A stretch of 42,437 nucleotides of DNA. It comes from Fuerstiella sp. Its GTDB lineage: Bacteria > Planctomycetota > Planctomycetia > Planctomycetales > Planctomycetaceae. Numbering within the stretch: position 1 is the first letter of the stretch; every line of letters begins with the position of its first letter. Positions 1 through 9,049 of the stretch are shown piece by piece. The stretch lies in contig JALHMY010000086.1 in the NCBI GenBank assembly GCA_022843805.1, positions 1-42,437 of the forward strand, written 5' to 3'. The notes under the pieces were generated by a model. The model made no database searches, was not told the DNA's origin, and saw only the letters and a list, made by a program, of their open reading frames with translations. The translations under genes and the position numbers were made by a program.

Positions 1-122
1 GCTGGTGAACGGCGGGTAGCGGGTGTTGTTGGGACGGCGTTGAGTGCAACCCGCGGCGGGCCCTCCCCCGGCCTTCGGCCGACCCCTCCCACTCCGCTTC
101 GCTGCGCGGGAGGGGAGGATTT
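1..122. repeat. GC-rich palindromic repeat, single copy at left edge
   Basis: This stretch is nearly identical, in the same orientation, to 42186-42310 and close to 42001-42120. It contains a CGGCC/GGCCG mini-hairpin and a CCCCTCCC/GGGAGGGG stem around a cttcgctg-type loop. Reading frames through it are proline/arginine-rich and have no family features, so it is treated as non-coding. The copy may begin before the window. From about 123 to 217 nothing further is recognised. Confidence 0.8.
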
Positions 123-217
123 TGCTGGGGAGGGGAGGTTTCGGGGGCGGCGGTTCAACGGAACACCGTGAACTCGTCAGCGTGCGAAGTAAGAATTTAG
201 GTGACGAAAAACGGCAG

Positions 218-1375
218 TCACTCGTGCTGGAACAACACACAAATGGGAGTGGGCGCCACGACGTTGCTGCGATTGTAGGTCAGTTCCCCATTACTCTGAT
301 TGATCGCAAAGGATGCAAGTGTGTGGGAATCCTGGCCGGCAGCCAGCAGCCAGTGTCCGGATGGATCGACATTAAAATTTCGCGGAGTTGCACCGCGAAT
401 GTGTTCACGTTCAATCAGACTCAGTTTGCCGGTCTGTTCATCGAATCGGAATGCAGATATTGTGTCATGTCCGCGATTTGCTGCGTAGACAAACTGGCCA
501 TTCGGATGGACTCTGATCTCAGAAGTACTGATGGCCTGTTCTTTGATTTTCTGGTCTTCAGGCACGGTTGGGATTGTCTCAATTTCGGTCATACGGCCTT
601 CGCTGGCGTCGTAGCGAAATACGGTTACGGTAACCGCGATTTCATTCAGAACAAAAGCAAATTTTCCGCTGGGATGAAACTTCATGTGTCGAGGCCCGCT
701 GCCAGGTGGAAGTGTGGCAAAACCATGAGCCGAAAGTTTGGATTTTTCTGCGTCGAAGGCGTAAATCACAACCTTATCCAGTCCAAGATCGGGGACGAAC
801 ACAAATCTCTGATCGGGAGAGAATCCGGCCCAGTGTGCATGCGAGTCGTCCTGTCGACCGGGTACGGCCTTCGAGGGGTTCGTATGTTCAATCAGCTGAG
901 TTCGTTCTTTCAGGGAGCCATCCGAATTCAGTGAGAAGACTGCCGTAGAGCCGCCGCCATACTGAGCAGTGACGATTGTTTTTCCGGTCCTGTCGATGCT
1001 CAGATGCGTGGCACCACCGTCCCCGACTTCCACAGCGTTCAGAAATTTCAGCACAGCACGCCCGTTCTCCTGTTCGATGCTCCATGCCGCAACGCTCGGT
1101 TTCTTGTCAACAGTACAAACAGCATACAGCCGATTGCTATCTGGGTGCATTGCCAGAAAACCAGGTCCGTCGGTTTCTGCTGCGAGAGTCGGCTGAGTGA
1201 GTATTCCGGTCTTTTTATTCAGGAGGCAATGATAAATTCCCTTGCTGAATTCACTTCGCCCGGTACCAATCCAGACATTGATCGTCTCCGGCTCAGCTGC
1301 TGCTGAAGAGCAGAAAGCTGCCGCTGTTACAATCACCGCTGTTGTGGAAGCAGCGACAATTCTTTTTAAACTCAT
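218..1375 (-). CDS. Exported lactonase-family seven-bladed beta-propeller protein (6-phosphogluconolactonase-like)
   Basis: The protein matches the lactonase family (YbhE/Pgl type, PF10282). Family signs are an N-terminal IGTGRSEFSKGIY strand, repeated blades with Asp/Gly/Ser turns, a SPDQRFVFVPDLGLDKV blade, GPRHMKFHPSGKF, VHPNGQFVYAANRG and TPRNFNVDPSGHWLLAA. The family covers 6-phosphogluconolactonase and other sugar-lactone hydrolases, and planctomycetes have many exported members. An N-terminal signal peptide (KRIVAASTTAVIVTAAAF followed by SSAAA) suggests periplasmic location, which argues against a pentose-phosphate role. The ATG at 1375 was chosen because it begins the signal peptide and has AAAGGA upstream; a longer frame back to 1537 has no such support. 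It lies divergently from the esterase at 1523, so the 150-bp gap must hold both promoters. Substrate unknown. Confidence 0.85.
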   Translation of the reverse strand: MSLKRIVAASTTAVIVTAAAFCSSAAAEPETINVWIGTGRSEFSKGIYHCLLNKKTGILTQPTLAAETDGPGFLAMHPDSNRLYAVCTVDKKPSVAAWSIEQENGRAVLKFLNAVEVGDGGATHLSIDRTGKTIVTAQYGGGSTAVFSLNSDGSLKERTQLIEHTNPSKAVPGRQDDSHAHWAGFSPDQRFVFVPDLGLDKVVIYAFDAEKSKLSAHGFATLPPGSGPRHMKFHPSGKFAFVLNEIAVTVTVFRYDASEGRMTEIETIPTVPEDQKIKEQAISTSEIRVHPNGQFVYAANRGHDTISAFRFDEQTGKLSLIEREHIRGATPRNFNVDPSGHWLLAAGQDSHTLASFAINQSNGELTYNRSNVVAPTPICVLFQHE

Positions 1376-1522
1376 AAACCAGTTCCTTTCATGGACGTCA
1401 TTTTGCAGAAAACCTGTTCGTGTAGCAGAATACGCAGCTGATGATGGCGGCCTGAACCAGCTTTGCAAGTATGGACAGCTTTGCAGGCTGCCGCAAAAGT
1501 TCCTTTGATCTGGAGTTGGAAG

Positions 1523-2431
1523 GTGAATGGTTTTCAACCGGTCGAGCGGCTGACAATTGCTCTGACCCTGATACTGATGCTCATTAACAGTTCTGTGTCC
1601 GCAGCCGCAGAAGAAATGGAACTTGTACTTTGGCCCGAAGGAATCCCCGAACCCATCGTTGCAGCTGATCCGAAAGAGACGACGGTGAAAGGTGCTGATG
1701 GCCTGACCCGGCGATTTAACGTTTCCCGTCCACGGTTATTTGTCCATCTTCCGGAAGACGGCACGGCCCGCTCAGGAGCGGCCATGATCGTCGCTCCCGG
1801 AGGAGGATTTGCCCGTCTTGCAGACGAACATGAAGGGCTTGACGCCTGTCGCTGGCTGACGTCACAGGGGATTGTGGCATTTCAACTGGCTTATCGGACT
1901 CCAACCAATGAGCATTCGGAACCCAACCTGGGACCTGTCATGGATGCTCAGAGAGCTATAGTGATGGTGCGGGGAAAGGCATCGGAGTTTGGGATTCAGC
2001 GAGATCGGATCGGCCTCCTTGGATTTTCTGCCGGTGGGCAGACCGCTCTCGTCGCCTCCGCCGGCGATTATCGTGGACCTGCCGGTGACCGCCTGCATTC
2101 GTACCAGCCCGATTTTTTGATGCTGATTTATCCGTACGGAATTTATGATCCGAAAACGCTGGCCCTTCGCAGCGACGTTCAGCTGGATTCTGGATTGCCT
2201 CCCACGTTTATTGCTCAAATGGGAGATGACAAGGCATCGGTCCCCCTGGGAAGTGCTCTGCTGTATATGGAGCTTGTCAAACGTAAGATTCCGGCTGAGC
2301 TGCACATTTACGAGACTGGCGGACACGGCTTTGGTATGCGTGCCCGGGCCAATGCGCCGGGTACCAGTGACTGGGCGTTGCGAGCGACAGCATGGCTGAA
2401 AAGTCGCGGACTGGCGAATTCGCAACCATAG
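1523..2431 (+). CDS. Exported alpha/beta hydrolase (acetyl-xylan esterase / BD-FAE-like)
   Basis: This is an alpha/beta hydrolase of the esterase/lipase (Abhydrolase_3, BD-FAE) type often annotated as endo-1,4-beta-xylanase or acetylesterase in planctomycetes. Visible motifs are the oxyanion-hole strand APGGGFARLADEHEG, the nucleophile elbow GFSAGGQTA (catalytic Ser), an acid region near FIAQMGDDKASV, and the catalytic His in ETGGHGFGMR near the C-terminus. The start chosen is GTG 1523, about 7 nt after GGAG and directly before a typical signal peptide (RLTIALTLILMLINSSVSA). A TTG at 1463 would add 20 residues without a ribosome site. It probably removes acyl groups from polysaccharides outside the cytoplasm; this is inferred from family and export only. 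Confidence 0.82.
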   Translation: MNGFQPVERLTIALTLILMLINSSVSAAAEEMELVLWPEGIPEPIVAADPKETTVKGADGLTRRFNVSRPRLFVHLPEDGTARSGAAMIVAPGGGFARLADEHEGLDACRWLTSQGIVAFQLAYRTPTNEHSEPNLGPVMDAQRAIVMVRGKASEFGIQRDRIGLLGFSAGGQTALVASAGDYRGPAGDRLHSYQPDFLMLIYPYGIYDPKTLALRSDVQLDSGLPPTFIAQMGDDKASVPLGSALLYMELVKRKIPAELHIYETGGHGFGMRARANAPGTSDWALRATAWLKSRGLANSQP

Positions 2432-2915
2432 CTCAAGGTGTTCCGAAAGGATGGTCACTGCCGGGCCGATCTTAAGGGGCGGGATGAACTGGCGGCTGAG
2501 TTTAACCAGCCGCTGCTCGTCCCGAAGACCTCGTCAAGCAATGACAGCCTTAGAACCCAAGACGGATGATGCCATTGTTTCTCCACCTTTTTTGCATTTA
2601 TCAGCGTTTATTGGAGTTCATCAGCGGTTAAAACTCACGTCTTCTCCCCGTTTTCTGTTTGGCTGACGCTTAGGTCCGGCCATGGAGATCCCTCGCTGTT
2701 TCATCTGCTTCGTCCCGGGTCGCGCACTTCATTTCGCGCAGAACCTGAATCCCGGAACGGTTTTCGACGGCCTTTTCATTCGTTAATCTGTATTGATCGG
2801 TGTTCGGATGCGTTCGGCATTTTTTGGTTTGCCATCTCCGAGGCTCCGATCGGGTGCTGAAACTACGGGATATCATCATCCTTTCCACCAAATCATTCCA
2901 TCAGGGAGACTGTTA
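2432..2915. other. Intergenic region with one hairpin
   Basis: There is no supported gene in this 484-bp gap. A hairpin lies at 2480-2524: GCGGCTG (2492-2498) pairs with CAGCCGC (2507-2513) around an 8-nt loop, with an outer CGGGA/TCCCG pair. It may end transcription of the esterase, but no U-tract follows. At 2598-2640 a phrase close to catttatcagcg...ttcatcagcgg resembles a dispersed repeat seen in many bacterial intergenic regions; only one copy is present here, so this is not claimed as a repeat. Confidence 0.4.
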
Positions 2916-4232
2916 ATGTGTCGTAATGTTCGTTTATTGCTGGCCCTGTTTGTGGCGGGGTTACTGACTGCGGCAGGCAGTCGAACCGCAGGGGCAGCTC
3001 CTCCGGAGGGATTTCGAGCGGTTTTCAATGGAAAAGATCTGAAGGGCTGGTACGGAAAGGTTTCGTCAAACCCAGCTGAGTTTGCAAAGCTGTCGAAAGA
3101 AGAACGGGCAGCGAAAATTGCGGGCTGGGCACCAGACACGGTTAAGCACTGGACGGTTGAAAACGGTGAACTCGTCAACGACGGCGATGGCCCCTACCTG
3201 CTGACCGAAGAAGAATACACTGATTACGAGCTGCTGATTGATTATAAGACTGTGGCACGAGCCGACAGCGGCATTTACCTCAAGGGGACTCCTCAGGTAC
3301 AGATCTGGGACTACACCGATCCCAGCAAATTCAGTCTGGGCGCGGATAAGGGCAGCGGCGGGCTCTGGAACAACAGTGCCGGGGCACCCGGCAAGGATCC
3401 GGCGGTGAAGGCCGACAAGGCTTTCGGAGAATGGAACAGCTTTCGTATTCGTCAGATTGGTGCTCGTACGACGGTTTGGCTGAATGACAAGCTTGTTGTT
3501 GACAATGCGATTATGGAGAATTACTGGGATCGAAAATCTCCTCTGTTCGCGAAGGGACCGATTGAACTGCAGACTCATGGAGGAGAGATTCGCTGGCGGA
3601 ACATCTACGTTCGTGAGATTCCCGCCGCGGAAGCCAATGAGATCCTCTCGAAAAGTGCTGCAGAAGGTTTCACTTCAAAATTCAATGGCACGAATCTGAA
3701 AGGCTGGGGCGGCGCCACGGACAACTACGAAGTCGTGGACGGCGCGATTCGATGCAAGGCTGGCCACGGCGGAATCCTGCATACGGAAGAAGAGTATGCA
3801 AACTTTGTAGTGCGTCTTGAGTTTAAAGTGCCCGAAGGCGGCAATAATGGACTGGCAATTCGCACTCCCGGCACCGGAGATCCTGCATACACCGCAATGT
3901 GCGAACTGCAGGTTCTGGACAATGAGCACCCCAAATATGCCAAACTGGATGCTCGTCAGTATCATGGCAGTGCATATGGAATGGCTCCGGCTCAGCGTGG
4001 ATTTCTGCGCAAGGCTGGTGAATGGAATTTTCAGGAAGTTACCGTCACAGGCAGCAAAATTCGCGTTGAGCTGAATGGCAATGTGATTCTGGACACCGAT
4101 CTGTCGACAGTCACCGAATACATGGCCAATTCACCTCATCCAGGCAAAGACCGCACCTCGGGTTACTTTGGTTTTGCCGGACACAATGATCCTGTTTCCT
4201 TCCGAAACATTCAGATCAAAACTCTCCCATAA
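2916..4232 (+). CDS. Secreted double DUF1080 protein (3-keto-disaccharide hydrolase / family 16-like fold)
   Basis: Two DUF1080 (PF06439, 3-keto-disaccharide hydrolase) domains follow a signal peptide (NVRLLLALFVAGLL then AGA). Domain 1 starts at GFRAVFNGKDLKGWYG, with SGIYLKGTPQVQIWD and FNSFRIRQ-like strands. Domain 2 starts at GFTSKFNGTNLKGWGG, with LEFKVPEGGNNGLAIRTP, ELQVLD and SGYFGFAGHNDPVSFRNI. The family has a concanavalin-like jelly-roll fold; some members hydrolyse 3-keto-glycosides, others only bind sugar. ATG 2916 was chosen because it begins the signal peptide and has AGGGAG about 9 nt upstream. A shared hairpin at 4300-4338 separates it from the convergent oxidoreductase gene. 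The neighbouring oxidoreductase could in principle supply oxidised sugars, but that link is speculative. Confidence 0.9.
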   Translation: MCRNVRLLLALFVAGLLTAAGSRTAGAAPPEGFRAVFNGKDLKGWYGKVSSNPAEFAKLSKEERAAKIAGWAPDTVKHWTVENGELVNDGDGPYLLTEEEYTDYELLIDYKTVARADSGIYLKGTPQVQIWDYTDPSKFSLGADKGSGGLWNNSAGAPGKDPAVKADKAFGEWNSFRIRQIGARTTVWLNDKLVVDNAIMENYWDRKSPLFAKGPIELQTHGGEIRWRNIYVREIPAAEANEILSKSAAEGFTSKFNGTNLKGWGGATDNYEVVDGAIRCKAGHGGILHTEEEYANFVVRLEFKVPEGGNNGLAIRTPGTGDPAYTAMCELQVLDNEHPKYAKLDARQYHGSAYGMAPAQRGFLRKAGEWNFQEVTVTGSKIRVELNGNVILDTDLSTVTEYMANSPHPGKDRTSGYFGFAGHNDPVSFRNIQIKTLP

Positions 4233-4299
4233 ATCCGCCTCCGGGATTTTGTCGGATTCTGCTGACAGGATCTGACACACTGGGTACCAGTGGCTAACA

Positions 4300-4338
4300 G
4301 AAAAATTCGGGCCGGCAGACAATTCGTCTCGCTGGCCC
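4300..4338. terminator. Bidirectional intrinsic terminator between convergent genes
   Basis: CGGGCC (4308-4313) pairs with GGCCCG (4334-4339 region), with partly paired inner AGA/TCT. An A-tract (aaaaa, 4301-4305) precedes it and a T-rich run (ttctttttct) follows. It lies between the convergent ends at 4232 (+) and 4349 (-), so it could serve both genes. Confidence 0.6.
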
Positions 4339-4348
4339 GTTCTTTTTC

Positions 4349-6088
4349 TCAGGCGGAAGTTTTTGGCCAGGCAATTTCAACTCCCTGTGCCAGCATGCGC
4401 TGCTGCAGAGCAGAAAGCGCTTCCGGATTACTGCGAATTGCTCGCGGTGTCATTCCGGTCTGCAAGGCCTGAGCGGCAACGATGCCAGCTGCTTCACCGA
4501 TGCCCCATTCCACCGGATGAAGTCGATAACATCCGCATGTGATATGGGTAACTCCCAAATTCTTGCAGCCAGCCAGCAGGTTTTCAACTCGTTGCGGAAT
4601 CAGAGCACCCAGCGGTACCTGAAACGGTAGTGATGCGAAGTCAATATAGTTGTCGCCGGCAGTGGAAGGATGCAGATCGATGGCATAACTTCCTACTCCG
4701 ACGGAATCGGCGAATTCAGCAGCTGTGAGTTCAGGGCCTGACTGACCGCTGATCATGGCTCGCTGGTCGCGACCGACGTGAGTTTCATTCACTGTGAACA
4801 TGGCACGAATCCGGCGTGACTCTCGGATATACGGGTACTTTGCCAGACCATCTTCGGTTCCCATAATGTCCGGACGCAGTCGCAGCCCCGGAAATCCCTG
4901 TCCGCCGTCTTCACGCGGGGCTTCAGTTTGCAGCCAGTAAAGCAGCGAAAGGCTCAGCTGTCGCGCCTGCGAGATGTGCTGCTGGCGAGTTTCGTCGGAA
5001 TCTCCCGTGAGATTTCCGAGGAAATAGTCGTTTTGTGGCCAGTTCACCAGTGAGATATCGCCTTCGTAGCTTCCCGCCTGGAAGTTCTTCCGATCGATTA
5101 GTCGACGATAGGTCCAGAGGTTGACGATTCCAGAAGTACGTCCGCCTGCCGGGTCGAATCCCAGAGTCCTGGGAACACCTGTTGGAGGATGTGTATAGGT
5201 GAAACTGAGCAGACGGCCGGGCCATGCCGGTTTCATCGTGGGTACAAAATCTCGCCAGAATTCATAGTTGTCGGGCTTTGAAATCACAAAGTTCTGATCG
5301 ACCACATGATCCATGGCAAAACACATGGTGAATGCCTGCTGATTGTCCGGGTCAGCATTTTCAGCCGCATGAAGCTCACCTGTTTCTGACCTGGCTTCTG
5401 AACCTGTTACGAACTCTGTTCCCGTGGCTGGAAGAAGATCGCCCAGTTCTGTCGCATCAATAAACCACGGAGCCATCAGAACGACTCGATCACCGGAACG
5501 CACGGATGATACAGTGACTGCTCGAACTCGATCGGCATCAACATCAGCATGCACAATTCTGTGCTCTGTCAGCAAAATCAGCTTTCTGCTGCTGAGCCAT
5601 GGGGCGAACCAGTTCAGCAGGACGTGCAGGGCAACCCGAGGTTCATGACAGAGTTTTGATACGCTTCCGTTGCCAGGATTCAGAAACTCCTGCTGGCGGG
5701 CAGAATCCATCAGAGGATAGAAAAGACGATAGTAGTCGCGAATTCGCCGGCGAAGTTCGCGCCAGGAGGAATTGGCTCCGTGAGTTTCGATCCAGCGATG
5801 TTCATCGGGCGGCACCGCCTGCGAAGTCAGCTGGCCGCCAATCCAGTCCGTTTCTTCCGTGAGAATGACTCGCAGGCCGTTTCTGAGAGCCGCGAGTGCC
5901 GCCGCGCAACCGCCGAGGCTGCTGCCAGTGATCACCAGATCGGCATGCAGCTCTCCTCCGCCAGATCGTCGACCAGTGGCAGTATTCTCAAGTGGCTGCT
6001 TTTGACTGCCACCATGCACGGACTTAAGAAGGGCGGGTGCGGAAGCAGCTGCTGTGGCTGCGGCGAGGAAAGATCGTCTGGGTATCAC
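4349..6088 (-). CDS. Tat-exported FAD-dependent oxidoreductase
   Basis: A 579-aa flavoprotein of the FAD_oxidored type (PF12831) found widely in planctomycetes and Verrucomicrobia. The N-terminus (IPRRSFLAAATAAASAPALL) fits a twin-arginine signal, so the folded flavoprotein is probably exported. The dinucleotide-binding site is DLVITGSSLGGCAAALAALR at about residues 50-69, followed by LTEETDWIGGQLTSQ, the family's second fingerprint. A late NLLAGCKNLGVTH segment and the GEAAGIVAAQA helix close the FAD domain. The GTG start overlaps the TGA of the upstream hydrolase gene (GTGA), so the two are probably co-translated. The substrate is not evident; family members are usually left without a defined reaction. 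Confidence 0.85.
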   Translation of the reverse strand: MIPRRSFLAAATAAASAPALLKSVHGGSQKQPLENTATGRRSGGGELHADLVITGSSLGGCAAALAALRNGLRVILTEETDWIGGQLTSQAVPPDEHRWIETHGANSSWRELRRRIRDYYRLFYPLMDSARQQEFLNPGNGSVSKLCHEPRVALHVLLNWFAPWLSSRKLILLTEHRIVHADVDADRVRAVTVSSVRSGDRVVLMAPWFIDATELGDLLPATGTEFVTGSEARSETGELHAAENADPDNQQAFTMCFAMDHVVDQNFVISKPDNYEFWRDFVPTMKPAWPGRLLSFTYTHPPTGVPRTLGFDPAGGRTSGIVNLWTYRRLIDRKNFQAGSYEGDISLVNWPQNDYFLGNLTGDSDETRQQHISQARQLSLSLLYWLQTEAPREDGGQGFPGLRLRPDIMGTEDGLAKYPYIRESRRIRAMFTVNETHVGRDQRAMISGQSGPELTAAEFADSVGVGSYAIDLHPSTAGDNYIDFASLPFQVPLGALIPQRVENLLAGCKNLGVTHITCGCYRLHPVEWGIGEAAGIVAAQALQTGMTPRAIRSNPEALSALQQRMLAQGVEIAWPKTSA

Positions 6089-7197
6089 TGTGGGCTGCCT
6101 TCAGCGCTGGTATCCTTCGACGAAGCATCCTTCAGTGGATTTGTCATATGCTGATACATCTGCTGCATGACCATTGGAAGGTAAATCACACCCGAGTAAT
6201 GATCGGCCGGCATTTCAATATGATGGCCCTCAGGGAGTTTCGCTGCCTGCACAAGAGCCAGCGAGCAGGCTGGCGGTACGACATCATCGTATCTGCCACT
6301 GTACAGCCACGTTGACAGGGGTTGAATTCTGTGAGCCAGACGCATGGGTTCGATCGGCCGGGCCAGATCCAGAATATCCATGTCCGACATTCCGGCAGCT
6401 CGCAGTTTCTCTCGCACGCCGGCAGCATCCTTTGCTCCGTTCAAAACCACTTCATGCAGATTTCCACCGGCAAGCAGGATGAAGACTCTGTCATAGCCTT
6501 TGTCCATTCCCGCCACCGTTGCCGTGACGAATCCTCCGAGGCTGGTTCCCTGTATGCCGATAACTTTGGGGTCCACATAAGGCAGAGCGGTCACCGCGTC
6601 CCGAGCTCGGCGAGCGTCGGCCACGGCCTGACGCAAAGCGGGAAGCATTCTGGCCGCTTCATTGACACCCTCAACCCGCCGAGCACCGTATCCGGGCAGG
6701 TGGACCAGGAACGCATGCAGTCCCTGAGCACCAAGCCCGCGAGCAATCATACGGCCAACCGTCATTCCCCGTCCAGATTCATGGATCACTACGACGGCCG
6801 GAGCAGTCCTGAGAGTACGGTCGATATCCCGCGCTGCATACCACTCCATTGCGACCAGATCATTCTTCTCATTCCCGACAGGTCTGGGAGATGGGAATCG
6901 AATCAGCCAGTCACCTCGGCCATCAACCGCCTGCTGACACTCCACTGTGAACTTTTCCGGCTTCCACGACAATCCTTCGATGCAGAGTCTGGCGTCTTCG
7001 GTTTCATCAGATCCGCAGGAAAGTGTATCCATCGCGTCAAACTTCAGGCCCGGCTGAATTTCGACCTGTACGGGCTGGGCAGTGGCAGGCTGGGCAGTGG
7101 CAGGTTCTTCACCGCAAAGCGAAGGCTGCGCCGAATCCGGCAGTGCTGTGAGGCAAAAAAGAATGACCCACCACGACCGGAATAACAAGTTTGGCAT
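6085..7197 (-). CDS. Exported alpha/beta hydrolase
   Basis: The protein has a signal peptide (SWWVILFCLTALPDSAQ), a short low-complexity tract with a repeated ATAQP unit at about residues 33-42, then an alpha/beta hydrolase domain. The nucleophile elbow is GIQGTSLGGFVTA, preceded by PAVVVIHESGRGM (oxyanion-hole strand). The acid is probably in YSGRYDDVVPP and the His in PADHYSGVIYLP. Its stop overlaps the GTG of the FAD oxidoreductase, so the pair forms one unit. There is no clear Shine-Dalgarno before ATG 7197. The exact substrate class is unknown; it is most like the dienelactone-hydrolase and acyl-esterase group. Confidence 0.8.
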   Translation of the reverse strand: MPNLLFRSWWVILFCLTALPDSAQPSLCGEEPATAQPATAQPVQVEIQPGLKFDAMDTLSCGSDETEDARLCIEGLSWKPEKFTVECQQAVDGRGDWLIRFPSPRPVGNEKNDLVAMEWYAARDIDRTLRTAPAVVVIHESGRGMTVGRMIARGLGAQGLHAFLVHLPGYGARRVEGVNEAARMLPALRQAVADARRARDAVTALPYVDPKVIGIQGTSLGGFVTATVAGMDKGYDRVFILLAGGNLHEVVLNGAKDAAGVREKLRAAGMSDMDILDLARPIEPMRLAHRIQPLSTWLYSGRYDDVVPPACSLALVQAAKLPEGHHIEMPADHYSGVIYLPMVMQQMYQHMTNPLKDASSKDTSAEGSPQ

Positions 7198-7327
7198 GAA
7201 GGAGTTTCTGTCTGAAGGAGTGAACCCGGCAATCCGGCGATGCAGCAGGGAGCGATAAATTCGACGAAACGATTGCTATTTCAGCATCGCCATTGTCTGT
7301 GTCAACTGCGGGCGAGGTTAATTCGCG

Positions 7328-8860
7328 TCAGGACAGGGCAGCGCGGATACGTTCCACAAGCCCATTGTCCCTGTCTTCCGTACCCTTCAGATAGTAGGTG
7401 CCGGATGCAAGGAAATAGTTTCGCCATGGAGCCGAGATATGGTAATAGTCTTCCAGCACAGCTGTACTGAACTTGTAGTCATGTGAGTCTGTGCCCTTCA
7501 GAAATATCAGTCGTCGAGCTGTATTCATCAGGGTGGCGGCGTCGTTTCCGGCTGCAAGGTAGTTCAGTGTGTTCTGAGCGGCAGTGGCAGTATTGCTGCG
7601 GAGCGACGCAAAGATCGAGTCGAGGGATTCTGTCGCCCCCCCGGCTTCCTGTTTTACCTGCAGCTGATCGATTCGAGTATCAGCAATTGCTCCTCTGGAT
7701 TTCATTCCCTCCCGAAACAGTGGAAGGAATGCAGCGGCCTGCAGCAAAAGCAGTTTTCGAGTTTCAAAATTGCCGACATGGTCAAACAGGAATCGCATAG
7801 CGTTTGTTGTCGTGACTGCGTGCAGGGCAACAATTCCCGTCTGACGCATCAGCAACTCCCCGGCCGCGAGGTGCAATGCATCAAACACAGACCGTGGAGA
7901 AATATGGCCGTTCAGCAGTTCCAAAACAGTTTCTGCCGCTTCTTTCGAAGAACAGGTGCGCAGCTGCGTCAAAAATTTCGATGTTGCGGCCGAATCATCT
8001 TTACCCAGCTGCCAGTCAGCTCGCACGCGAGATGCCAGTTCCTGATTGAGCTTCCATGGCCGATCGGGCTCCAGATCGCTGGTGGCAGGACTGGGTTCCC
8101 CATTGTGATTCAGCAGTGCATACGCAAGAGATCTGAGAACAGGTTCAGAATGCTGCCAGCCGATGGTCTGAAGCGTTCTCCAGCTGTTGGCCAGATAGAT
8201 CGCCTTGTGTCCGATACTTCGAAAGTCCCGAGCGGCATACTGAGCGAATAATTCCAGGGTGTCTGCGGCACCGAGGAAACGCGAAATCCCTGCAGCCGCC
8301 GTATCTGCAGCCTCCTCGTCCCAGTTCTGCATGGCCGAATGAAAAGCAGAATGGACTTTTTCCGGAGTTGGAATGAGAGATTCGCTGACGGGAGGCATTG
8401 TCCAGTTACCTTCCGCAATATCGCGAGCCTGTGAGCTTTTGAATTCGTCGAGTGCCCAGAAGATCGGCAGCCAGCGGTCTTCATCAGGCGACGACATACT
8501 GGCCACATGAGCTGAATTTACAACGAGCACTGCATGAAACTTAAAGCCAACGGAAGGTCGAGGCTGTACGTTGCGAACTCCTGCCAGAAACAGTGCCGCC
8601 AGCAGATCTGTATAATTGAGCCCCTTGCGAATTCGAGCGCCCACTTCTTCAAGTAATCGCTGTCGCGGTGTGTCTTCAATCAGCCTGACAAGTGGTTCAA
8701 TTTCCGGCTGAAGCTGAACCACATTTCCATTTGTGGATGCCCTGATCTGCTCGTCCGTCACGGCACCAAGACCAGCAATCAACGGTCGATTCGAAATTCC
8801 CAGCAGACTGCCTGCGACTGATGCCGATACGAAACGCCGACGATTCCAAAGTCCGTTCAT
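7328..8860 (-). CDS. Tat-type exported protein of unknown function (paralogue of 28644-30185)
   Basis: 510 aa. The N-terminus NRRRFVSASVAGSLLG fits a twin-arginine signal. The rest is mainly predicted helical, with a conserved block PEIEPLVRLIEDTPRQRLLE, then LNYTDLLAALFLAGVRNVQP, GFKFHAVLVVNSAH, LPIFWALDEFKSSQ and, later, GHKAIYLANSWRTLQTIGWQHSEP. These blocks also occur in the same order in the protein at 28644-30185, so the two are paralogues. I do not recognise a named enzyme family; conserved His in FKFHAV, NSAH and RSIGHKA could be metal or haem ligands, which is a guess. ATG 8860 has GAGGAGG directly upstream. The C-terminus has a conserved DSHDYKFSTAVLEDYYHISAPWR block. Confidence 0.65.
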   Translation of the reverse strand: MNGLWNRRRFVSASVAGSLLGISNRPLIAGLGAVTDEQIRASTNGNVVQLQPEIEPLVRLIEDTPRQRLLEEVGARIRKGLNYTDLLAALFLAGVRNVQPRPSVGFKFHAVLVVNSAHVASMSSPDEDRWLPIFWALDEFKSSQARDIAEGNWTMPPVSESLIPTPEKVHSAFHSAMQNWDEEAADTAAAGISRFLGAADTLELFAQYAARDFRSIGHKAIYLANSWRTLQTIGWQHSEPVLRSLAYALLNHNGEPSPATSDLEPDRPWKLNQELASRVRADWQLGKDDSAATSKFLTQLRTCSSKEAAETVLELLNGHISPRSVFDALHLAAGELLMRQTGIVALHAVTTTNAMRFLFDHVGNFETRKLLLLQAAAFLPLFREGMKSRGAIADTRIDQLQVKQEAGGATESLDSIFASLRSNTATAAQNTLNYLAAGNDAATLMNTARRLIFLKGTDSHDYKFSTAVLEDYYHISAPWRNYFLASGTYYLKGTEDRDNGLVERIRAALS

Positions 8861-9049
8861 CTTCAGCCTCCTCAGAGAAATACTCAGAAAGAACCGTTAA
8901 ACCGGTTCGATTTCGTGTGCGGCAGAAATCCTCAACGCACCTCAATTATAGAGCTCTGAACGGCAGACAAGAACTCCTGCCGGTACCACTTTATCCCTGA
9001 ATCAAGGTGAAACCAAAAAACTGAAAAATGTTTGCTGGCCATGATTCAC

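Noticed and set aside
2598..2640. Dispersed catcagcgg-type repeat in the gap after the esterase
   Set aside because: Only one copy is present in this window, so it cannot be shown to be a repeat here.
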